Shown here: positions 8,656-16,907 of the stretch, in pieces
How the letters are laid out: the number at the start of each line of letters is the position of its first letter
How positions within the stretch are numbered: position 1 is the stretch's first letter
NCBI GenBank assembly: GCA_902799855.1
Contig: CADCCA010000016.1
Span: forward strand, 1 to 33,322
DNA length: 33,322 bases
Source: an uncultured Erysipelotrichaceae bacterium
GTDB taxonomy: Bacteria > Bacillota_I > Bacilli_A > RFN20 > CAG-826
Reading direction: 5' to 3'
The notes under the pieces: generated by a model
Databases searched by the model: none
Seen by the model: only the letters and a program-made list of their open reading frames with translations
Told to the model about the DNA's origin: nothing
Program-made: the position numbers and the translations under genes

Positions 8656-9567
8656 TTACTTTGTTTCAGGTTTTTCTAAGAATGGCTCGAAGGCTTCGGC
8701 GAATAAGTGACCTAATTGCACTTGTGATTCTGTATCGTAGTGAGCGGTATCAACATTGTTGAATGGTTCTTTGTTTGTGTGCATACCCGCTGCAATAGTG
8801 TCGATATAGAAATTGTTCTCGCTATCATCTGCAAATTGCTTTTTAGCCTCATTAACTTGTCTATAGTATTCCCACTGTGGTGAGTTATTGATACCAGCGT
8901 CGATAAATGGGAAATCTTTATCACCAGATAGTTCCTTTAAATCAGATCTTAAATTTCCAACGAAGGTTTGTAAGTTTTCATAGTACTTATCGTAATAGCC
9001 AACATATGAATCACCTTCGCCTTGCATCCAACAGAATGCTTTGATGGTTGGTTTGTATCCCATTGATTTGAGATTATCCATTTGTTTCTTCACAAATGTC
9101 ACAAATCTGTTATACATTGGGGAATTTCTTTGTGCCCAGTCATCTTTTAAGTTAGAAGCGCCACAGGCATATTTGATAAGGAACAATTTACCTGCATATT
9201 TTTCATGCATTGCTTCCGCAATACCAATTTCAGGACCAAATGTGGCTTCTGAATTGCCTTGACCTAACATGACTTTAAAGAACTTGCCATCTTGGCGTTT
9301 GTTTTGTGAATAGTAAGACGCCTTACCATCAGGAAGAACATCTTTCGTCCAACAATCGTAAGAGATTTGAATGCCTTCATAACCGGTCATATATTCTTCA
9401 AGTTTGTCATAACCTAACGATCTTTCGATACAGTCAGAATGAGTACAGCCAACCGCGTTTGATTGACCAGAGATAACAACCACATCAACCGGCTTTAATG
9501 TTTTGCTACATCCTACGCTTGATAAAGCAATAGGGGATAAAAGTAAAAATTTAAATATATTTTTCAT
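8656..9567 (-). CDS. Second SASA-type SGNH esterase lipoprotein
   Basis: 303 aa from the chosen start (MKNIFKFLLL); an in-frame ATG two codons earlier (9573) is possible, and neither has a clear ribosome binding site. The signal peptide ends at SSVGC (Cys20), a slightly atypical lipobox. SGQSNAVG gives the nucleophile (Ser36), FCWMQGEGDS the block III motif, and a late DTAHYDTESQVQLGH segment the Asp/His region. Same family as the protein at 6772-7797 but clearly diverged. Probably an acetylesterase on carbohydrate. Its promoter side carries the GTTTAC direct repeat found before the mannan genes, so it may belong to the same regulon although it points away. Confidence 0.83.
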   Translation of the reverse strand: MKNIFKFLLLSPIALSSVGCSKTLKPVDVVVISGQSNAVGCTHSDCIERSLGYDKLEEYMTGYEGIQISYDCWTKDVLPDGKASYYSQNKRQDGKFFKVMLGQGNSEATFGPEIGIAEAMHEKYAGKLFLIKYACGASNLKDDWAQRNSPMYNRFVTFVKKQMDNLKSMGYKPTIKAFCWMQGEGDSYVGYYDKYYENLQTFVGNLRSDLKELSGDKDFPFIDAGINNSPQWEYYRQVNEAKKQFADDSENNFYIDTIAAGMHTNKEPFNNVDTAHYDTESQVQLGHLFAEAFEPFLEKPETK

Positions 9568-9592
9568 ACACATACATCATATACCAACATCA

Positions 9593-9620
9593 TAGTAAAC
9601 TTCCGTAACTTTTCGTAAAC
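9593..9620 (-). promoter_or_regulatory. GTTTAC direct-repeat element upstream of the minus-strand esterase
   Basis: Read on the minus strand: GTTTAC (9620-9615), 14 nt, GTTTACTA (9600-9593). It ends about 25 nt before the ATG at 9567. The first copy could double as a -35 box (TTTACG) and the second overlap a -10 (TACTAT). The same pattern occurs upstream of three other genes in the window. Confidence 0.5.
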
Positions 9621-9736
9621 AAATGCGTTTTTATTACACTAATTCTCGCTTTTTGTTTAAGTTGTTTACTATAAAAATCACTAAAAAATAGGCTAAAATT
9701 TAAACTGTACATAGTAAAGTATGTTTATTAAATTTA

Positions 9737-9780
9737 GTAAACTTTTTAAAATGTTTACAAAAAAATGTGTAAAGTTTATT
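9737..9780 (+). promoter_or_regulatory. GTTTAC repeat element upstream of the long operon
   Basis: GTAAAC (9737-9742), 10 nt, GTTTAC (9753-9758), 15 nt, GTTTATT (9774-9780). This contains both an inverted pair and the direct repeat seen at the other regulated promoters. TTTACA at 9754-9759 with TATTAA at 9777-9782, 17 bp apart, could also be a promoter. Confidence 0.5.
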
Positions 9781-9789
9781 AATTTTTTC

Positions 9790-9819
9790 TTCAATACAAT
9801 CCTATATACGAATTATAAT
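9790..9819 (+). promoter_or_regulatory. Candidate promoter of the long operon
   Basis: TATAAT at 9814-9819 with TTCAAT at 9790-9795 (18-bp spacer, weak -35). Would start transcription about 50 nt before the ATG at 9879, just downstream of the GTTTAC repeats, so a regulator bound there could act on it. Confidence 0.4.
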
Positions 9820-9878
9820 GCAAGTGACAACGGGTGTTTGTGCACCTACATAATGCATAATGCAAGAGAGGGAATCTT

Positions 9879-12800
9879 ATGAAAAATAAGACAAAGTTTA
9901 CTTTCTTAACAGCAATTCTTTCGCTTAGTTTACTTCTTAGTGCTTGTGGTGGTAATTCAAATTCTTCAAACCAACAAAGTTCCAATCCGGAAGGAACTTC
10001 AAGTGTTGTTGAAAATTCCAGTTCAAGCGAAGAAGACATTTCTAGTAGTAGTGAAACTCAATCTTCAAGTCAATCTTCATCATCCAGTGTAGCTTCTAAA
10101 CACACTGTTACTTTTGTTGTGGACGGCAAAACTGTTCAAACAAGCCAAGTTGAAGATGGTGGTATCGCCAACTATGAAGGTGCTGAACCAACAAAAAATC
10201 CTGATGATAACGCAGTCAAATATAGATTCAAAAAATGGGATAAAGATTTAAGTAATCCAATTACCGCTGATACAACATTCACGGCCGTATTTGCGGAATA
10301 CGCTAAAGAAATTATCGTTGATGATTTTGAATCATACAAGGGCACTGGTCGTATGAAAGAAGCTGGTTGGGCAGCCTGGACTTTAGGTAGTGCCGGCTGG
10401 ACCAAAGAAACCAAAGCTGCTGTTAATCTTTCTCATAATGCTGCTGATGGTAATAATGCCTTAAGACTCGATGCTTGGCAAAACGATAGTGACTTTAAGG
10501 CCGTCAAAACACTTGAAGAACCTTACGAAAAAGCCGCTAATGCTCTTCAATTCAAATTAATGATTCCTTCAGAAATGAAGTCGGTCAAAGTTCTTTTAAA
10601 AGGACAAATAACAATTGAAGACAAAGTTCAAACTCCTTCATTCTCATACATCCTTCATCCAACAAGTGGTGAATATATGGAATACACCATCCCATTAGCG
10701 GATGACAACTGGTTGTTATGGGACGAAGAAGGAAAATCAATTAAAGAAGTCGCTGGTTGGATGGGTATTCATCAAGATGATTATCTTAATTACCTCACAT
10801 CCATTGATTTCTATGCTAGAGGCAATGACGGTCTTGGTGGACAACCATACCGCGCTTTCTTAGATTCTGTCAAATTTGTGACATTAGATGATGCTGAATT
10901 TGCACAAACACAAAAATTAAAACAATACGATAGGTATACTGGTACTTTAGCGAATGGCCACATCTTAAGAGTGGACTTAGGCGCTAATGGAAGTGCAACC
11001 GCTAAGGTCATTGATATAGAAGAACCTCAAACAATTCCAGGTAACTATGTCATTGAAAACGATCAAATTACATTCACTTCTGCTGATAGTGGTGCCTCTT
11101 TAGTTTATAAAGGCGATATCACAAATGGTGGACAATTAATTAAATACAAATCCGCGACAGGTAACTTTGCTGACGCAGTATTAAATATGAATCTTGATGC
11201 CGTTCAAGTTGTTAACAATTTCGAACAATATAGTGAAGACGGTGTTGCTTATTCCAAACAAAATCTAGACAAAGATAGTAGAAGCGGTCTCCGCGGCGAT
11301 TTCTATAGCGAACTTTACACCGGCTCCGGTAGTAGTGACTGGGGCAAAGGCGGTTGGGAACAAATGCCAGAAGGTGATGAAATCAACTTAAAGAAAGATT
11401 CTAATTCTGCCCATAGTGGTAACAACTACGCCGGCTTCAAACACTTCAGCCAAAATGGCGCTAGATATATGCCTTGGAATTTATTTGAAGGCAACGGCGA
11501 CAAAAATTCGTTCCGTGGTTCAACTCTTGGTATGTGGGTCAAAGGTTACGTTAACAAATTAAAAGTTTCTATGTATTCGCAACCTGCACCAACAAACGAA
11601 ACTAGAGCCAAATATGTCAAAGAAGGCCAATTTAATGAAGGCAAAGTTGTTAATGAATGGACACATATTGAAGTCGAACTCAATCCAAAATTTGTCTACT
11701 ATGGTTTCATCATTTTAATTGATAACGATTATCAAGGTGATGGCGAACTTTTGGTGGATGACATTGAAGTTTATACCGCTAATCCATACGCAAAATACGA
11801 AGCACCGGTTATTGAAACCTTCTCATTACCAATCAATTTAAAATATCGAAACAAAGTTAATGGCTTAATTGGTGCATCACTTTGGTTTAGTTCAGATACC
11901 GCATTTACATTATCTTCCTCTGGTCTCAATTGTTATATCAGTGGCACATATGTTTTAAATGATCACGAAGTGACCCTTACTGCAAATGGCACAACATGTG
12001 TTGCTACTGCAAGCGAGGATGCAAAACAACTTGTTTTCACATCAGTGACAGGAGAAGACAAATTAGCCCTTGCTACTAAAGACTCAACATATACTTTGGC
12101 TGATTATGCGGAAAGCGCTGAAACATATAAAGAAGATGGCTTGATGTATTATCAAGGCAATACTGACCCAAATAAAGCATATGGTGCACGTGGTGCTTAC
12201 TATTGTGAATATGCTTATAGTGGCTCAAGCACTGAAGTCGGTGGCAATGGCTGGATTTTAATGGGTGGTAACGGTGATCAATTGCAACTCTCTACTAGTA
12301 GCCCAGATTCAGGTGATAAATGTTTAAAAATGAAAGCCAGTAACGCTGGTGATATGAGATATTTCCAATGGAATCTCTATAAAGGCGATGGTGAAGGCCA
12401 TACTGGTTTAGAATATTTTAAAATCGCACTTAGTAATAGTGGCAATTCTATTAACGTTGAAGCTAAAGTAATGGTTTTCAAAGTTCCAAAACTCACACCA
12501 GCAACTCTTATAGAAGACAACTGGGACGCGATTGATGTTACCCTTTCCGCTAATCAAGGATGGGATATGTATTCCATCGATCTTGATCCTAACGAAACAT
12601 ACTATGGCTATGGCATTTGGTTTAAGAAAGCATCATCTGCAGCTTTCGTTTCCGTTGACGAGGCTTATTATTGTCATGCAGGCTCTGACCCAACCGCTTT
12701 CTATTATATGAAAAACGATGTGACATTAAGTGGCAAAATCAACAACGGCACTATGGATGCCAGCTTCACAGCTAATGAATATGGTTCTGGCGTTTTCAAT

Positions 12801-13010
12801 TGTGCAGGTTTAGACATGATCAATGTGCCAATGACTTTCAAGCAATCTCAAGCAGGCACTAGCACAAGAATAGATATGGTTATCGGCGATTCAACTATCT
12901 TTGGTTACTATTCAGTCGATGAAGACTTTAAAGCCAGTTTTAAATTCTGGGGTATAAACGGTCCTCTCCAAGCCTATATCTCCTCACAAACGGTATTCGA
13001 AGCAGAATAA
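9879..13010 (+). CDS. Large repeat-built surface lipoprotein with carbohydrate-binding-like domains
   Basis: 1043 aa. Signal peptide with lipobox LSAC (Cys23), then a Ser-rich linker to about residue 73, then one InlB/Flg_new-type beta-repeat (about 74-140, with YRFKKWDKDL and ADTTFTAVFAEY). The rest is three copies of a roughly 298-residue unit beginning at about 146 (VDDFESYKG), 444 (VNNFEQYSEDG) and 741 (LADYAESAETYKEDG). Each unit looks like a jelly-roll binding domain plus a small beta domain of about 95 residues. Copies 2 and 3 are the closest (PWNLFEGNGD versus QWNLYKGDGE). No catalytic motif is seen. First gene of the long run and likely a surface glycan-binding protein. GAGAGGGA supplies the ribosome binding site. 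Confidence 0.8.
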   Translation: MKNKTKFTFLTAILSLSLLLSACGGNSNSSNQQSSNPEGTSSVVENSSSSEEDISSSSETQSSSQSSSSSVASKHTVTFVVDGKTVQTSQVEDGGIANYEGAEPTKNPDDNAVKYRFKKWDKDLSNPITADTTFTAVFAEYAKEIIVDDFESYKGTGRMKEAGWAAWTLGSAGWTKETKAAVNLSHNAADGNNALRLDAWQNDSDFKAVKTLEEPYEKAANALQFKLMIPSEMKSVKVLLKGQITIEDKVQTPSFSYILHPTSGEYMEYTIPLADDNWLLWDEEGKSIKEVAGWMGIHQDDYLNYLTSIDFYARGNDGLGGQPYRAFLDSVKFVTLDDAEFAQTQKLKQYDRYTGTLANGHILRVDLGANGSATAKVIDIEEPQTIPGNYVIENDQITFTSADSGASLVYKGDITNGGQLIKYKSATGNFADAVLNMNLDAVQVVNNFEQYSEDGVAYSKQNLDKDSRSGLRGDFYSELYTGSGSSDWGKGGWEQMPEGDEINLKKDSNSAHSGNNYAGFKHFSQNGARYMPWNLFEGNGDKNSFRGSTLGMWVKGYVNKLKVSMYSQPAPTNETRAKYVKEGQFNEGKVVNEWTHIEVELNPKFVYYGFIILIDNDYQGDGELLVDDIEVYTANPYAKYEAPVIETFSLPINLKYRNKVNGLIGASLWFSSDTAFTLSSSGLNCYISGTYVLNDHEVTLTANGTTCVATASEDAKQLVFTSVTGEDKLALATKDSTYTLADYAESAETYKEDGLMYYQGNTDPNKAYGARGAYYCEYAYSGSSTEVGGNGWILMGGNGDQLQLSTSSPDSGDKCLKMKASNAGDMRYFQWNLYKGDGEGHTGLEYFKIALSNSGNSINVEAKVMVFKVPKLTPATLIEDNWDAIDVTLSANQGWDMYSIDLDPNETYYGYGIWFKKASSAAFVSVDEAYYCHAGSDPTAFYYMKNDVTLSGKINNGTMDASFTANEYGSGVFNCAGLDMINVPMTFKQSQAGTSTRIDMVIGDSTIFGYYSVDEDFKASFKFWGINGPLQAYISSQTVFEAE

Positions 13011-13018
13011 AAGATATT

Positions 13019-14026
13019 ATGAAAAAACCAACATTAGAACAAATTGCGAAAGAATGTGGAGTTACTAAGGGATTAGTGTCCCGTGCTTTAGGTGGCAAAA
13101 ATAATGTCTCTGACGCTACTAGAGAAAAGATTATTAGGAAGGCCACTGAATTAGGCTATGACACCTCTAAATTAAAAGTGCACAAAGTATCTTCTAACCG
13201 TGTGCTTTTAATCGGTTCCAGTCGAATCCTGTTTAGAGAAGATTTCTGGCAACCCATCATCACGGCAATTTCATCAACATTATCAAGAAGCAACTTAATC
13301 GTTGAATACTTCGCTTTTGAAGAAGACAAAATTGATGATGTTCTTCTCAAAAAATTAAAAGATTCATCATGTAGTGCGTTTATTCTTATTCACGCTGCAC
13401 CTACACCTATCGTGGATGTGTTAACGAGTAAAAATAAGCCAGTCGTGGTAGTAGATCCAAAGACGTTCCACTCCGAAGCGACACAGTTTAAATTCTCAAA
13501 CTATGACTCTACATATTTAGCGGTTCAACGCTTAATCGATCAAGGTCATAGGAATATCGCTTTCTACGGTAGCGATTCACATAGCTTATCCTTTAGGGAA
13601 AGACACGAAGGCTATATGGCGTGTATGGAACATCATAAAAAAGAAGTCACCCCATGCTCATTAATCTTCGATAACGAGAATAAGTTATATGCGAATGAAG
13701 AACTATTAACGGATGCCCTTAATAAGCGTCCAATAACCGCGATCGTGTGTGCGAATGACATCATCGCACTCAACGCGATTAAAACAATTAATAGATTAGG
13801 AAAGCGCGTACCTGAGGATATATCAGTTATCGGCTTCGATAATATTAGAACCGGAGAATTTATGACTCCAAAACTATCGACATTCAACATTCCAAGGCAA
13901 GAGATTGGTGAGGAAGTGGCTAAATATGTCGCTAATTCGATTAAATCGCATCAAATCCCATATTCACAAATTGTCATTAGATGCGACTATATAGAAAGAG
14001 AATCAAACAGGGAAATAACAAAGTAG
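13019..14026 (+). CDS. LacI-family transcriptional regulator
   Basis: 335 aa. An N-terminal helix-turn-helix (residues 4-27: TLEQIAKECGVTKGLVSRALGG) and hinge (EKIIRKATELGY) are typical of LacI/GalR, followed by a periplasmic-binding-protein-like sugar sensor domain with ITAIVCANDIIALNAI, the ISVIGFDN motif and a closing TFNIPRQEIGEEVA. It lies 8 bp after the 1043-aa lipoprotein gene with no clear ribosome binding site, so translation may be coupled and its level tied to the operon it probably controls. It is the only transcription factor in the window and the natural candidate reader of the GTTTAC/GTAAAC sites, although LacI proteins usually bind tighter palindromes. The effector is presumably a manno-oligosaccharide; that is inference. 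Confidence 0.93.
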   Translation: MKKPTLEQIAKECGVTKGLVSRALGGKNNVSDATREKIIRKATELGYDTSKLKVHKVSSNRVLLIGSSRILFREDFWQPIITAISSTLSRSNLIVEYFAFEEDKIDDVLLKKLKDSSCSAFILIHAAPTPIVDVLTSKNKPVVVVDPKTFHSEATQFKFSNYDSTYLAVQRLIDQGHRNIAFYGSDSHSLSFRERHEGYMACMEHHKKEVTPCSLIFDNENKLYANEELLTDALNKRPITAIVCANDIIALNAIKTINRLGKRVPEDISVIGFDNIRTGEFMTPKLSTFNIPRQEIGEEVAKYVANSIKSHQIPYSQIVIRCDYIERESNREITK

Positions 14027-14036
14027 GTAAGAGATT

Positions 14037-15020
14037 ATGAAACACAAAATTTATGGTAATGAATTAAAGAATATGCCATATGAACCACGTCCAGAAGGAT
14101 GCGATTCACCTTTATGGCGTTATTCTAAAAACCCAATTATTGGCATGAACCCATTCCCAAATGCTTCAAGAGTATTTAATAGTGCGGTCATGGCCTATCA
14201 AGGTGAATTTATTGGCGTCTTTAGAGCGGACACTAAAAACGGTATTCCGTTCTTGTTTGTCGGTCATTCTAAAGATGGTATTAATTTTACTTTCGAAGAA
14301 AAACCAATCGTTTTCCACGATAAAAACAACAAACCTATTAAATTAGAATATGCCTATGATCCACGCTTAGTGGAATTAGAAGGCTATTATTATGTTATTT
14401 TCTGCACTTCTTTACATGGTCCAACATTAGGCGTTGGCAAAACAAAAGATTTCAAAGATTTTGAATTAATTGATAATCCATTCTTACCATTTAATAGAAA
14501 TGGTGTCTTATTCCCAAGAAAGATTAACGGTATGTATGCGATGTTCTCACGTCCAAGTGATTCAGGACATACACAATTTGGTGATATCTTCCTTTCCTAT
14601 TCCAAAGATATGGAATTCTGGGGTCAACACAGACACGTGATGGAAAGAGGATATGAATGGTGGTGTGGCACAAAAATCGGTGCTGGCCCAACCCCAATAG
14701 AAACAGATTTAGGTTGGTTAGTGTTCTTCCATGGCGCGAACCTTACCTGTTCTGGTTTAGTTTACTCAATCGGTGCGGCGATCGTTGATAGAGATGATCC
14801 AAGCAAAGTTCTTCATAGATGTGGCAATTTCTTACTCGCTCCAGAGAAAATTTACGAAACCAGCGGGTACGTGCCTAATGTTTTGTTCCCAGTTTCATGC
14901 TTAACTGACGCAAAAACAGGTCGAATTGCCATCTATGCTGGTGGTGCGGACACTGTGACAGAACTCTTATTTACCGATATTGATACAGTCATCGATTACA
15001 TTCTTAAATATGAGAGATAA
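14037..15020 (+). CDS. GH130 mannoside phosphorylase (mannosylglucose phosphorylase-like)
   Basis: 327 aa, no signal peptide, so cytoplasmic. The five-bladed propeller features of GH130 are present: the NPIIGMNP start, FNSAVMAYQGEFIGVFR, YAYDPRLVE with the presumed catalytic Asp108, the FLPFNRNGVLFPRKINGMYA stretch and KIGAGPTPIETDLGW. The FNSAV, HGPT and NRNGVLFPRK blocks fit my memory of subfamily 1 (4-O-beta-mannosyl-glucose phosphorylase), which cleaves Man-beta-1,4-Glc with phosphate to mannose-1-phosphate and glucose. Subfamily and specificity should be taken as likely, not proven. Directly after the LacI gene and before the importer, as in Gram-positive mannan loci. AGGTAAGAG at 14024-14032 is a ribosome-binding-like sequence. 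Confidence 0.88.
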   Translation: MKHKIYGNELKNMPYEPRPEGCDSPLWRYSKNPIIGMNPFPNASRVFNSAVMAYQGEFIGVFRADTKNGIPFLFVGHSKDGINFTFEEKPIVFHDKNNKPIKLEYAYDPRLVELEGYYYVIFCTSLHGPTLGVGKTKDFKDFELIDNPFLPFNRNGVLFPRKINGMYAMFSRPSDSGHTQFGDIFLSYSKDMEFWGQHRHVMERGYEWWCGTKIGAGPTPIETDLGWLVFFHGANLTCSGLVYSIGAAIVDRDDPSKVLHRCGNFLLAPEKIYETSGYVPNVLFPVSCLTDAKTGRIAIYAGGADTVTELLFTDIDTVIDYILKYER

Positions 15021-15025
15021 GTAAT

Positions 15026-15973
15026 ATGGAACTAACGACAATTTCAAGGCGTAACAATCCATTTAGAAGATTTGGTAGAAGGGCTTTGCAAAGCAAGTAC
15101 CTCATTTTGATGATCTTGCCTGCTATCGTTTTCTACGCAATTTTCAATTACTTACCAATGTATGGTATTGTTTTAGCCTTCAAGAGTTTCAACCCTATTA
15201 AAGGTATTGTCGATTCTCCATGGAATGGTTTCAATAACTTCAAAGAAGTTTTTGATGATCCAAACTTCTGGCCAGTATTCGGTAATACTTTAATCATTGG
15301 TTCAGTTAAAATCGTCGTGGGATTCTTAGGCGCTGTGATTACCGCTATTCTTCTTAATGAAATTAGAATGAGAAGAACTAAAAAGACCATTCAAACAATC
15401 GTCACATTCCCACACTTCTTATCCTGGATTGTTATTTCTGGTTTCGTCTTCTCCTTATTTGCCTATCATGGAGCGGTCAACTCAATGGTAGAAGCAGCGG
15501 GTGGTCAACCAGTGCAATTCCTTAGAGATAAACATTTCTTCTTCTTCCTTATTTTCGCTACCGATATTTGGAAAGAAGCAGGATGGGGTTCAATTATCTA
15601 CCTCGCTACTATGGCAGGTATCCCACAAGATCAATATGAAGCAGCGGATATTGACGGTGCTTCTAGATTACAAAAGATTTGGCATATTACCTTACCTGGT
15701 ATTAAGCCTGTCGCTATTCTCTTATTAATCATGTCAGTCGGTGGTGTTCTTTCTGCAGGTTTTGATCAATTATTGAACTTAACTCCTCACGCACTAGAAG
15801 GAAAAATCGACATTATTGATACATATATTTATCGTAACTACATCGGTGACGTTGACCCAAGCCAAGTCGGTGTTGGTGCAGCGATTGGTTTGTTTAAATC
15901 AGTCATTGGCTTTGCCCTTGTCATTACGGTAGATAGAATCGCTAAAGCATGTGGTGAAAGGGGTATTATCTAA
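15026..15973 (+). CDS. lplB: ABC sugar transporter permease, LplB type
   Basis: 315 aa with six predicted membrane helices. The opening YLILMILPAIVFYAIFNYLP and the YGIVLAFKSFNP block are characteristic of LplB-type polysaccharide importers, and EAADIDGASRLQKIWHITLP is the EAA loop that contacts the ATPase. Pairs with the YtcP-type permease that starts one nt after its stop and with the binding lipoprotein at 16908. Likely imports manno- or gluco-manno-oligosaccharides, by context. Confidence 0.93.
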   Translation: MELTTISRRNNPFRRFGRRALQSKYLILMILPAIVFYAIFNYLPMYGIVLAFKSFNPIKGIVDSPWNGFNNFKEVFDDPNFWPVFGNTLIIGSVKIVVGFLGAVITAILLNEIRMRRTKKTIQTIVTFPHFLSWIVISGFVFSLFAYHGAVNSMVEAAGGQPVQFLRDKHFFFFLIFATDIWKEAGWGSIIYLATMAGIPQDQYEAADIDGASRLQKIWHITLPGIKPVAILLLIMSVGGVLSAGFDQLLNLTPHALEGKIDIIDTYIYRNYIGDVDPSQVGVGAAIGLFKSVIGFALVITVDRIAKACGERGII

Positions 15974-15974
15974 T

Positions 15975-16886
15975 ATGAAAAAGAATAATCAATTAGCTAG
16001 ACTCCCTCTTAGACCAAGACGTGCTTCTAGAGAGACAAAGATTCAGGCTATCGATATTGTTATCTGTGTCATCCTTGTCTTATTCGCTTTATTAATTATC
16101 TTCCCATTCTGGCATGCCTTTGTTATTTCTATTTCTAGCCAAGAATCATATGCGAGAAATAGTTTCTTACTCTGGCCAACAGAATTAGATTTCACCGCTT
16201 ATAAGAGTGTCTTCGCGGAAAGTAAATTATGGAGTGGTTATAAAATCACTATCATCTTGTTAGTCTTTGGTACTTTATATCAATTATTCTTCACTGTTAT
16301 TACTGGCTATGCCTTATCAAGAAAGAAATGGACCGGTAAGAACTTCGTGATGAATATGATTCTTGTCACCATGTTCTTCGGTGGTGGTTTAATTCCTTAT
16401 TATTATTTAATTCAAAGCTTAGGAATGATGAATACCATTTGGGTCATGATTATTCCTGGCGCGATTGATACATTCAATATGCTCTTAATGAGAAACTATT
16501 TCGCTTCCTTACCAGTTGAAATGGAAGAAAGCGCGAAAATCGATGGTGCGAATGACATCATTATCTTCGCTAAAATATTCCTTCCACTTTCTCTACCAAT
16601 GTTAGCGACAGTCGGTTTATTCTTCGCTGTTGGTAACTGGAACTCATGGTATAACGCGATGATTTTCATTCCAGATCGTCCAAACATCTGGCCACTTCAA
16701 ATGGTCTTAAAAGAGATGATTAGTAACATGTCTTCTCAAATGGAAAGACCAGATGCTCCAGAGAGCTTTACTGAAGGTATGACAATGGCGGCGATTTTCT
16801 TCACCATTGTCCCAATTATGTGTTTCTATCCTTTCTTACAAAGATTCTTTGTGAAAGGTATTGTTGTCGGTGCTATTAAAGGATAA
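15975..16886 (+). CDS. ABC sugar transporter permease, YtcP/LplC type
   Basis: 303 aa. I chose ATG at 15975 (MKKNNQLARL), one nt after the upstream stop, with GAAAGGGG at 15956-15962 as ribosome binding site; the frame is open to a GTG at 15951, but that would put the start within the binding site. Six membrane helices; the EAA loop is EESAKIDGANDIIIFAKIFLP. Partner permease of the preceding gene in the CUT1-type importer. Confidence 0.93.
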   Translation: MKKNNQLARLPLRPRRASRETKIQAIDIVICVILVLFALLIIFPFWHAFVISISSQESYARNSFLLWPTELDFTAYKSVFAESKLWSGYKITIILLVFGTLYQLFFTVITGYALSRKKWTGKNFVMNMILVTMFFGGGLIPYYYLIQSLGMMNTIWVMIIPGAIDTFNMLLMRNYFASLPVEMEESAKIDGANDIIIFAKIFLPLSLPMLATVGLFFAVGNWNSWYNAMIFIPDRPNIWPLQMVLKEMISNMSSQMERPDAPESFTEGMTMAAIFFTIVPIMCFYPFLQRFFVKGIVVGAIKG

Positions 16887-16907
16887 ATATAGGAGGTTTA
16901 TATATTT

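Larger units (their letters stand above)
9568..9878. other. AT-rich divergent intergenic region
   Basis: 311 bp without a gene between the divergent esterase (9567-) and the 1043-aa lipoprotein (9879+). It holds several GTAAAC/GTTTAC hexamers (9595, 9615, 9664, 9737, 9753, plus near matches GTAAAG at 9714 and 9769 and GTTTAT at 9723 and 9774), a TATAAT at 9814-9819, short ATAATGCA repeats in the leader, and a GAGAGGGA ribosome binding site near 9865-9872. No RNA gene recognised. Confidence 0.7.

Noticed and set aside
9945..10100. Ser-codon-rich stretch as a DNA repeat or CRISPR-like array
   Set aside because: It is in frame, right after the lipobox, and encodes a low-complexity Ser/Glu linker; spacing is irregular and there are no spacer units.
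15951..15974. Longer start (GTG at 15951) for the second permease
   Set aside because: It would place the ribosome binding site GAAAGGGG inside the coding region and add eight residues not typical of the family; ATG at 15975 is better supported.
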